Source of the DNA: Sipunculus nudus
Lineage: Eukaryota > Annelida > Sipuncula > Golfingiida > Sipunculidae
Reading direction: 5' to 3'
DNA length: 64,000 nucleotides
Assembly: GCA_026874595.1 (NCBI GenBank)
Contig: CM049315.1
Location: 37,588,164-37,652,163 of the forward strand
Shown: one piece after another, positions 42,201 to 54,200 of the stretch
Position numbering within the stretch: the first letter of the stretch is position 1
Layout: every line of letters starts with the position of its first letter
The notes under the pieces: model-generated
What the model was told of the DNA's origin: nothing
The model's database searches: none
The model's input: the letters and a program-made list of their open reading frames with translations, nothing else
Program-made: the position numbers and the translations under genes

Positions 42201-45200
42201 AGAGTATTTTTTTTTTTTTCATTTCTTTTTTATTTATTTCCATCATTGTTAATTTAAACATATTTTTGTTCATTTCAGTTTATCTACCTTGTCAATGTCT
42301 TCTGGTTCAAGCCTAGGATCATTGGGTTCACTCTCCGCAAGCAGTAGTAAAGGCTCGCTCACATCATTAAGTGTTACAGACATTTATGGACAGACCTCTG
42401 TTGCTAGTGGTGACACAAACTTACAAGACCTGCATCGTCGTGTAGAAAAACTGCTTCAAGGTCACTCAGTGTCACCGATTCCAGAGAGACCGAACACTAT
42501 CAGGAATTCAACAGAACGCCTTAATGCACATAGCAATACAACTAATCAGTATGTCAACATGCCCAGCCCACAAACATCAGATGTGCCTTATTCACTAGCA
42601 TCTAGCAACTCTTCTTTATCTCCACCGGTTTCCCCGTATGAAATCGGACCTCCGCCATCATATGAGGAACATATCGAACGGCAGCGCCAAGGCACTCTGC
42701 CAACAACGGCTGAAGCCAACAGCCTACAGATCAAAATGGCCGAACTCAGTCTAGCACCACAGTCATATGAAACAAACTCTGAATTTACCAACACTGTGGG
42801 GGCAGTAGGACACGCAGTGCCTAGGACTGCACCCAGCTTGTCTTTAGCTGGGGAAGGCACAGATCTTGGGACTGCCAGCGCGGCCCCAGTGGCAGGCCCA
42901 CCCAGACGGACACTTTATGCAACGGACAGTTCAGAGAGGATAAGCAATCCTCCATTAAGCCCCATAAGTGAAACCAGTTCTGGTATGTGCAATAATGTAT
43001 CCGGGGGCAACACGAGGAGTGTTTCTGCTGCCGTTAGTGATGAGTCTGTTGCTGGCGACAGTGGAGTGTTTGAAGCGTCTGGCAAACGGTAAGTGGCAGT
43101 ATATGATTTTATTTCAATTCCAAACCATCTGCAAAACTACTTTTATTGTAATAACACTCTATCTTTGGGACCATCGAAACCAACCAAGTTTGAGGGTGGT
43201 TTGACATTTATCTCAAACTGTCATATGCCTAAAATGGAAATAAATTTCCACCATCCCTGTGATTTGGATATATTAATTGAGATGGATCATTGGATTTCAG
43301 ATTACTGTACCTAACAACTGCTTATTGTTTTGTATTTCTGTCTTTAAGACAGATTCTGATAAATCAGTAATGGATCATGGACAATATTCTGTAAACTGTA
43401 AAAATGTATAGACTAAGTACATGTACACAGCAACCATTCATCAAAGTTGATATTAGCAGGGCTTCCGTTTAGTCCAATATTTCCTGTATTTACCTTTTAA
43501 AAAATTTCTCATAAATTTTCCAATATTTTGACCATGATCTCATACATTTTCTTATATTTTTTTCACTGCGCAATGTTTTTTCTGATATTACTATTTTTAC
43601 ACGATAATTATGGTTATATTGACCCATCATCATGGAACACGATCAGCTATTTTGTAGAATTGTCTCCAGGTAAGTGTTTTAGTTATACATGTACAGCCCT
43701 CTAAACCAATTTAACAGACCATTACAGCTTCTTGGAGAACTGATAGTCATGGGAAGTGAGTTAAACATGGTTGTGCAGAGAAAACTATATTTTCCATTAT
43801 TTTTTGCTGAAAACTCCTATAAACTCCTATATTTTTATCTCACATGCTCCCATTATATTCCAATATTTCTTCTCCAGCCTGGTGGGAGCCCTGTATTAAG
43901 AATAATATTCCTTTATTGGATGACAGATCGCAGTAAAAATGATAATGTTCTCATATTACAGATCAAGTGACCTTGATGATGTCTTTGACAGAAGAGTGGA
44001 GGCAGCCCAGGTTCAGATGAAGCTCAAGTATGTAGATTAAAAATCATATGCAAAAATAGGCGCACACAAACAGTTACAGTCAAAACTGTCCAAATAATTC
44101 AGTTATCAAAATGTGAAAGTTATTCATACTGTCAAAATGGCCCTTAAAGTTTTCTTGTCTTAATTCATATGGGCTTATCATTTAAAATAGGCTAAACTGT
44201 ACGACCTATGATATTTTAAATCTATGACTAGGCCCTTTTCATGGTCAAGTGATTTTTAATATGCTCTTGATATTAAATACAGCTTTAATCATACCATAAT
44301 AGTTCGATTACATATCTTATATAAAATTCATGTCAAGGACATTTTAAAAATCTGCTCTTATACAGCTTGTAACACATGTTGTTGCACAGGTGTGACTTGT
44401 AACAGACTTGTAATACATTTTGTTACACAGGGGTGACTTGTAACAGAAAATATATTTTGTCACAAAGGTGTGACTTGCAACAGACAATATATTTTGTCAC
44501 ACAGGTGTGACTTGTAACACAATATATTTTGTCACTCAGGTGTGACTTGTAAAACAAAATATATTTTGTCACACAGGTGTGACTTATAACTTACAATATT
44601 TTGTCACACAGGTATGACTTGTAACTGACAATATTTTGTCACACAGATGTGACTTGTAACAGACAATATATTTTGTCACACAGGTGTGACTTGTAACTGA
44701 CAATATTTTGTCACACAAGTATGACTTATAACTGACAATATTTTGTCACACAGGTGTGACTTGTAACTGACAGTATTTTGTCACACAGGTATGACTTGTT
44801 ACTGACAATGTTTTGTCACACAGGTATGAAGGAGTGGAAGGAAAATTGCACATTGGTATAGAACAGGCCAGAAATCTGTCAGCACTAGTTGTACCTGATA
44901 ACTGCACAGTGTAAGTGATACCATGCCTCTGTACTGATAGTATTCATTTTAAGTGTGCCCAATACTAAATATAAGGTATTGATTATATACTAGTTAACTT
45001 CTGTTTCCATAAAATCCAATGTTAGGTTATTCACCAGTGCAAAATATGTAATATTTTGTATATCCTTCCATAACCCTGTCCTTTATACAACAACAACAGA
45101 GGCAAGCCTCAACCCAGCAATATTTCATACATAAATCAGGGCCCTTAGTACTACCGCAAGGTTTGTAGAATGGCATTTGAAACTTGGATAAAAGAGATGC

Positions 45201-48200
45201 ATAATGGCAGCTATGTTTAATGTAACTTTTGTGCACTTTTTATCATTTTATTTCTATCTTTATAAAATTGTGTTTTCAACAGGACTTCCTGATATAATTC
45301 AAAAGAGTATTAGTATTACAGTATTGCCCATAATGTCATATATATTCATCAGTTCATGAATATTGATATGTTGTAATTATTTACCTGAACAGATGTATAA
45401 AGGCAGCATTGTTGCCTCCAATGCCCAGAGTAGCTACCATGGTAACACAGATGTCTGGGAATACAGACAACCCAAAGTACTCAGAGCTTTTCAAGGTCTC
45501 CATACCCGAGAATAAACTACCGAGCAAAACACTACAAGTTAATGTGTGGAGTGTCAATGTGGAAGGGGACGAAGAATGCCTGGTAAGAATATTTTTCTGA
45601 CACTTGTTTCTTCTTGTTTCTAATATTTTGAGTAAGATTGGGAAGACAACCAGTGTCTTGGATAATCAAAATATCTGACATATCAGGTAATTGTGTCATT
45701 AATTTCCCTATTATTGTGATAATATAATATGCATTTTTTCCTTCTTGGGATTTGCCGACTTATATGTAGTCTCAGAAATATGATGGAAAAATACTGACAA
45801 TTGTGATATGATGGCAAGTGCTGGAGTTCCTGCTGTGGATACTGATAACATGATATTCTGTAGTACATTTTATAATATGATATAAAAACTGACATCATCC
45901 TGACCCTAACTTTGATTTTTAAAAGAAAAAATGAACATCCTACAGTCATTGTCACAGTATATTTTGTTATATCATCTTGAAAGTGGTAGTTCAGTTGAAA
46001 AGGCAATTATTTTCTGTCAGTATGCTTCTCAGTCATTATGATGTGGTATGAACTCAAGATGTCAGTACATCAGTGTTTGAATGTCTCATATACACATTTC
46101 ATGCTTCTGCTTTCTACAGGGCTCCGCCCAGGTCAGCCTGGCTGACTTTGATGCCAAGACGGTCAGTGTCCGGTGGTACAACGTGCTCAGCTTCAGGTTC
46201 ATGCAGGCAGAACCACAGCAGCCAAGCATCACCAGCAGCCAGACGTCCCTCAATAACAGTGGGCCCTCCAGTCTCCCCACACACTCACCACTGGTAATTA
46301 TAATGCAGGTTATTAATATGTTAAAATATGTAATTGCTGATTTATTGATTTGCTGCCTTAACAATATTTGCTGGCCTTAATCTACAGTAATACATGCTGA
46401 CTTTTTGAATATCTTAGCTCTTACTCAAGTTAGTCTTACCAGATTTAAACAAGCTGGGAATCCAGTTATAATTCAATATAAGTTTGGGTGTACAAGCAAA
46501 AAATTGATATAGTTACCTATATTTCAAAGAAATTTAAGAGAGGTAGAATGCAAACTTATGGTCAGGTTGTCTGACTTCAGTGCTTAATGTCCCCAGGTCA
46601 AAATCTGCTGTTGTCTTAAAGAAGAAATGGTTAAATCTTAATGGAACCTCAGAGAATCACTGTGATCTGTCAACAGAATATGGTAACCTCAGATTATTTC
46701 CAGCCAGATGTATATAGGAGCCTGGAATGCAGGCTTAATAATAACATCTGTATTGTATGATCTCCCCTCTTCAGTGAATTGACAGTGTCACCGAAATCCA
46801 TAGATGTTTCCCAAAAAATTAAAATAAAAATGAAATTTTGTGTTTAACTTTTACAGAATGATGCTGACAAGACAGCCCAGCTTCTGAGGGAATCCTCAGC
46901 CAGACTTCAAGAATCTATCACAGGCAGTGATAAACTACAGTCAATGGAGGAAGACTCAAGGTAAGGGGTCACATGATCCAGCCTGAAAATCACATGACCC
47001 AATGTAAATATTATGTACAAACATCACAGCTCAAAACTGATTATTTACTTATAACATATTCAGTTTTGTCTAATTATTTCACAGGAAATAATCATTCTCA
47101 TACATTTGAAAAAGCTAGATTTGTAAGATTGGCAGTAATTTTGGAACATCATGTGTTTGATGGCAGCATTTTCACACTGTCCTGGGAATAGAGGATCCAG
47201 CAAGCATTATTAAAAAGATATGATAACGAGGCGTCTGACAATTTCCAGAGAGTCCCAGTCCATTTAATTACTGATGGGAATTAATCAGCACATAATTTTG
47301 TTGTTTGAGTTGATGAATAGAACCAAGTCTCTAAGGTTGTGGTATAGGATAAAGGGTCCCATTCAATCTCAACCAAAACCATTAATTAAAGGAGAACTTT
47401 GAAATTTCAGACACTCTGTGATTTGCTAAAACATTATAATGATGTCTGCTTCATGACATGTTGTGTGTGTATTTTAGCAGTATATACAAGTCTACACCCG
47501 CAGTCCAGTCGCTGAGAGAAGAGAGTAGTGACGAGTCTACGATAATCTCATCACAAACCTCCACTCTCACACGAAACCAAGGTACGGTTGTTTTGTTTTC
47601 AGAATTATTATCAAACTTAACCTTAATATCATGTAGTCAAGCTGGAAATTATGTATAAATGTATAATTACAAGTTTTTAAACCTTTATTCATGTGATTTG
47701 TTTCTTAGTTGTTGGTAAGAAATTGTGGTCATTATTAAAGTCAATATACAAACAGAGATGTCTGCAAGAAAATGGGTAATTATTTATGCATAACACAAAT
47801 CATTATGTTCAAGCCGACCTTTCTACCCTTAATTACATTAATTAAATTTGTAAATTTTACCAGTAAAGTTAATCTCCAAATATATATGTTTTGGCAGCAC
47901 AAAGATGTGGCAGAGATATCTGTGTAAATCAAATTTATATTCACAAATGTAAAGAGCTGTTTTCACGAGAAGTTGACATTTGTTAACTCCAGGGCCTGAC
48001 GACATGGGGAGCCACAAGGAGGGCTCACCAGGAATGGGCGGAGACTCCTCGGAAAGTCCGGAAGACGAGGAGGATGAACAGCTGGGCTACATGACTCTTG
48101 AGGTAATGACAGGCACTCATATTTAACTGGAATAATCATTCTTTATGTTGTTTTAAAGCCAGCTAGTCACCTACCTTTCTGTATTATGTAAGTGATTTCT

Positions 48201-51200
48201 TGCTTTACCTGCGTACATATTAATGAACTGTATTCATTCCTGTTCAGAAAATTTTTTATAACGCCACTGTGATGGATGTATAAGCTGTATATAAGCTGTT
48301 GGTAAACACAGTGAATGCGCAAATGATGCACTAAAGAATCTGTTTATTTACAAAAATAACATTTTTATTAACAGCTTAACTAAAACAATCACAGTATTGT
48401 ATTTTTTTGCATCATATTTTCTCACTTCATCATAAAGACATACAATTTGTGAAGTTAAAATGTTCAATTTCTGGAGGGCTCTATTCCTGCGATCTCACCA
48501 CACGCAAGACCACAGACCATACAAATTTTTTATATGAATTAATTTTATCAAATAATATTTACACCAAATCTTAACAAATGCATTGTGGTCCAAGAGAGCT
48601 AACAAAGTTAAAATAATTGTTTGATTATGGCAGATAATTGGAATGATCTGATACCATTTATAATAGTAATCTTTGAACATGCAAAATCTATTATTATCAT
48701 TCATAATATCAACAGTAATAGTATCTTTCAACACAACTTCAATGATGGGACAAGTCTCTTATTCACGAAGATTTTATTTTTGTGATCATTCTCCAGTCTC
48801 AAATATTGCAAATTTAAAACCGTCACAAACAAAAAAGAAACCATAGTATGCCAGTAGTTACCCTTAATGCTTCATTCCTGCTGTTGTTTCAGACTTCGAT
48901 GCTGGCAGCTGAGGACATCCCTGAGGAGGATGAGGAAGAGATGACATTCACAGAGGACGGAACCATCAAAAGGGTCACCTGTGATAAAACCACAAACACA
49001 GAAAACGCTCTCGCTCGCCAGCGGGCCGCCGCAGCAAATGCAGCAGCTAATGATGATGCCAGCCGTAGCAGTACCATAAAACGCTCACAAACCTTCTCTC
49101 CTGCTGCGCGGGGAGAAGAGGATAGGATATGCAAGGTAGGAAGAGTTCTGTTAAACACTATTTATCATTCTGTTACAGTGTTTCTAGGGTTTGTTTTGTA
49201 TGTTTTTATACCTAATGCTGTGAAACATTGCGTGTTGCTCTATTGGATAGGCTTGAGATAGTTTAATTATTAATATACACTTTTTGGTCATAAAATAGCA
49301 GTCTGGTTGGTCCCTTCAACAGACCTCATAAATCTTGCACCCCTTTTTGATGAACCTCATTATTTAGTTTCACCTCAGTTTATTTTTATGTGTAAAATGT
49401 TCTCCAACCCACCCTACCCTAAAGAGCCTGGACCCTACCTGTTTGGATTGTGATTTCCTGCACCACCTATAACCAGATATGCCATCTGACTCTTCTAGCA
49501 TGATCATAACTTGTAAATAAATTACCTTGTTTCCATGGGCTACCTGTTGATTGTCATAGTATTGTTTCTATGGCAACCATATACTCATGTGATTCTGCAT
49601 GCGTTGTTGCCATATCAACCTTGAATGACATTACCATGTGTGTGATTACTCACCTGAATTTGCTGCATGTTGCTATGGTAACTGACAAGAGAAAAAATAT
49701 TTTGGAGTATTAAGGAACATCACTGTTTTCAGTTTATTATTGTAAGTAAGACCTCAATTTTAGATTTTTGTTTTGAAAAGTTAATTATGTATTAAAAATC
49801 ATAAATCATTTCAGAATTATTATTACTATTAATTGAATAGTTTAAATGCTTCACACACATTTACAGACACAGATAACTGATGTATGTCCTATGCCTGCTA
49901 TGTCTTTATTCATTAGATAAGCAAACTTAGTTTCACTTTTAGGAAAGTTAAATTGATATTAAAGGTCAAATTTTGTCTGCAGTTTTAAGAATTGATCACA
50001 TGATACATACATTTTCCATGATATTTTACCATTGTTAGTGTTAAAATTTTGCTGAATATATATTTCCAATAAAATAATCACTTTTAAAATTGATTCATTT
50101 TATATTTTAAATGGTCTGCATATCAGTGGACATCATTTAAAGAAGAGTTTAAATTTTATCTACACTTCAACAGTACTTTCAGGGGAGCTTGTTATTGGGT
50201 AGGAGTTGTAAACTAGCTTTTTTCGTGAATGTATATTTCTTATTGCACCAGCATGCCAATACATGCACTTGTTTATAAATGCTTGTAAAGAATGAATGAC
50301 TTGTCTGTTCATTGCATGATTGACTTGCGCCTCTTGTAGCTGAATCGCAGTGACAGTGACAGCTCTGTGCCTAAGTACCGTCGACTTCCGTTCCAACGCA
50401 ACTCAATGGAACGGCGTAGCCTTCGATGGAAGAAGGTATGCACTTCAGTTCAGTGATGGGATTTTTTTGCAGGATGATAAGGATGTTTGTGTAACTCAGC
50501 GTTTCATATTATATTTTATGCATTATAATACATATTTATATAAGGATTGGAAAAAGAACATCTTAAGCAAGTTCCATATGCCTCAAGGTGTTTGTTTCTT
50601 TTTACTTGAGTCTTGCTCCTTTGACAGAATAATTTAACTTTGGTCATATCATTAAGTGAAAATAAATTAGATGCTACTTTACTGAGGACAGCTTTCTTTT
50701 GGTGTAACATTATAGAAAATCTCTTAAAACTATTAAACTTGAATATGTTCATCAGCTTGCTGTCCTTTAATCATGTAATGAAATGAGATTTTGGTTTATA
50801 TCTTCTCAGTGTATATCTATAAACCAAAGCCGGACTGTGTGTGACAGTGTATTTTATACTCAAAATAATCACCACAACAAACATAGAAGATCTGTAAATA
50901 AATCTGCATGCAGTTGTATTGTATTTCACATGGACATGATGTCAAATTCATAAAAAGGAAATGAGTGGTGTACATACACATAGCATAATTTCAACAAATA
51001 GTGAACATACAACTGAGAAGAATCGATTTTATTGGATCTGTCAGTATTCAGATGAGCATTTTTGTGTAAAAGCCCCTTGTATTGAAAACAGCTATATACT
51101 AATAATTGTGAATTTCTCCTGAAAGAAAATAACTAAGTGACACAGTTATTCACGTGACATGGTGAACCATGTAAGAATGATGAAGTTGGGGTAAACAGAA

Positions 51201-54200
51201 CCGGAAACCGCTTTTTCTGAGTGTTTCATATTAGACTTAATTTACACATATGATCAAGACTGTACCAATGTACAACCCTCTTTTTGCATTATGTCAGTAT
51301 TAATTTACTGTTTTTCCTAGATCCGCTGTGTTCATTTAATGTGGCATATTTACAAGCACTCCAGTGTGATATTAAGACATGAATGGCATACTGCCCTCTT
51401 GTTAGCGGGCAGTATACAAACATACCAAATGAATAAAGCATATCATTCTAGGGTGATTAATGAGGTCCATGCAGATTGAATTACTGCTCTACACTCTCTG
51501 TCAAATATAATAAAAAGCATGATAAATGTTCTTTAGATATCTTGTAAATACCATATTCATACTACCAAGTCTGTGGCAGGTACGCTTTTTCACAGTCTTT
51601 GGTTCAGCAAGCCACTCAAGCCAATTATTTTATGAATAAAGGACAAGACAATTGAACCAATCAAATGACTCATTTAAACATGTTAAAGCAACTGCCAGAT
51701 TATGTCTGGCACATATTCTATACCAAACGTTCAGCATTGCCGGAGGGCATCAAGATTTTGACCAATCAAATAAAACTTTAAACCCATCCCGTTTCTGGTT
51801 CACATTAGTTCAGACAGTGTATGAACCATGTATTGTTTACATTTTGTTCATTAGATTTGCTTGGCAGTTTTGATTGCAGAACAAACCTGTACAGCCTTGT
51901 TCAATATTCATGAAATAAACTCGCTGAAAAGCATAGCTGCCACAAACTTGCTGAAAAGCATAGCTGCCACAGACTTTGGTTGTACTAAGATTTGCGAATG
52001 CACACATGGGCAAGAAAAAAATGTTAACCCTGATTTTTGGCCGTGTCAAAGAGCCCTAATGGTCCTCATGCATTAATATTCAGGCACCAATGGTGGTACA
52101 TCACACCAGATCAAAGTCATCTCATGAGACAGCGTGGACAAGCCTAGATCTGGAGCTCGACCTACAGGCCTCGGAGAGGAAGCTAGCACAACAGGCTGAA
52201 GAACTGGCCAGACTGCGAGAAATCCGGCAAAAAATGGAAGATGCTCAATCTTCTGGTATGTCACATGAGCTGCTAGAACAATGGTTTCACTCATCTGAAC
52301 ATGTGCTTGTGTGTCTTTTTAAGGCAGGGATAACTTCCTTAAATGTTTTCTGTTATTCCATTTTAATTTTCAAGAGTTGGTTAAGTGCTTTAAGTGGTAA
52401 AGTTTATTTTTCAGTAAAATGATTATTGATAAATTTGTATCCACGGTGTTACAAGGTGCTACATAAATGATCATTTAGTTTATTAAAAGTTTACATTCAG
52501 GAGAAAAAATATATAAAAAAGAGCAGCATAATCAAAGTCCTTTCACCCATATATGGAAATACAAAAGTGTTTTTTTTTTGTAATATTTACCCGGTATTTT
52601 GCAACTTTATGGTTGGTGTTACTGTGCACAGACTGTCAGAATCTTCAGGTTGTAATAAATCTAGATTGTATTTGATTGTAGCTTTGTTCCTTTTTTTATG
52701 CAGGGTCAAAGGAAGTACCAAGCTGGTTGACAGAAAATGAAAAATTGCAGCAGTTTTTGATTGAGGCTGAAAAAATGGTGAGTAAGTCTTGCATAACTAA
52801 TTAAGAAAATATAAATTCAGTTAAGACTATTAAGAAAGATGAAAAAATACAAGTTCTGATATCGTACAACATACATGTAATGAGGTTCAAGGCTATTGAT
52901 TATGTTTAAGACTGACTGTTAACATTTGTCTTACTTTACCTGAATCAAAATCCTTGTATCTGGCCACGCTTTCCAAAAAAATACACAGTAAAACCTCAAA
53001 ATTATAACGACCAACAGGACCTCGAATAAGTGGTCACATTTTCAAGGTGGTTGTCTAAGCAAAAAAGTAATTTGAATAGGTTTCACTGTAATTTTTCCTT
53101 CATTGCCATTGCAGGATCTTACTATTTATTGAGAATTTAGTTGAATATAATAGAGCTGTGCATTTTCTATTGTTCCAGTGTGAGAAACGTTCCAAAATTG
53201 ACAAGAGAGCCGAGCATCTTCTTCGCCGCTTCACAAAAGAATCTCACAAACTGCGGCAAGGCCAGAAACACTCGGACGCCATGTCTTTCAGGTATGTCAC
53301 AGTCAGTTTACAAATATTTTCTCGCACTCACTCTCGTGATAAGGACGAATCAATATCATTACATACTGTGGTTGGCTTCATATTCACAGGGTTAAATTTT
53401 CACAATCTTTAGTTTTTCGTAGATTTAATTGTCACGACTGTACTAAATTAAAATGTTAACACAATTTACATGACTATTATTATATCAGTTACCTGATATG
53501 CATAAAAAATCTTAACAATTTTTACAAGGAACTACAGAAACACCAAATAAGTGGAATATCTTCTCAAACATTGGCAGATATACAAATTATGATTACTATT
53601 GAAAATAATAATCTTTGATTTAAGGCTATCATAAAGATACAGTTATATTGATGCTGACCTATTATACATGAGATGCTGATGAGACTAGTACACGTGGCTG
53701 GTCAGCTGTGTCGACGAGGCCTCATATTCACGAAGGTTTTGCTTTTATGATTAGTTCCATTTCATTTCAATCATTGTGAATTTGAAACCCTTGTGAACAA
53801 AAAGCCGACCAAAAAATGTGTTGTACTACTTGAAGTTATGTGAATCATAATAGTGTCAGTGATGGGTGTTGAGGCTAAAAGGGAATTGAAGAAATCTAAC
53901 AGAGTGATTATGTTTTACCACCTTTGCACCATTTAAACTTTATATTACTTACATTTTGTACAATATCATGCAGTTTCCATCACCAGTGTCCAGTTTAGAA
54001 CATTGGTAAGAATGCTTAATATCAGCAGGATCACCATTATCTGAACAAGAAATGGTTGTGGGACAGTTAAAATAATAGTTCATTAGGCATTTCCCACAAT
54101 CCCATGAGAACAGTGCATCTGAAATTAGTTTTGGACACCTGATATGATTACTGATTAGACTGCCACCTGTAGGTTAAACCTGACATTAATGGAGCAGATC

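Noticed and set aside
42289-43092. A 267-residue open frame as a separate single-exon gene
   Set aside because: It is the inside of KIBRA exon 10; the frame joins exon 9 and exon 11 in phase and carries the KIBRA signature [15 protein letters not shown].
48889-49158. Minus-strand 89-residue frame
   Set aside because: It is the antisense shadow of KIBRA exon 18.
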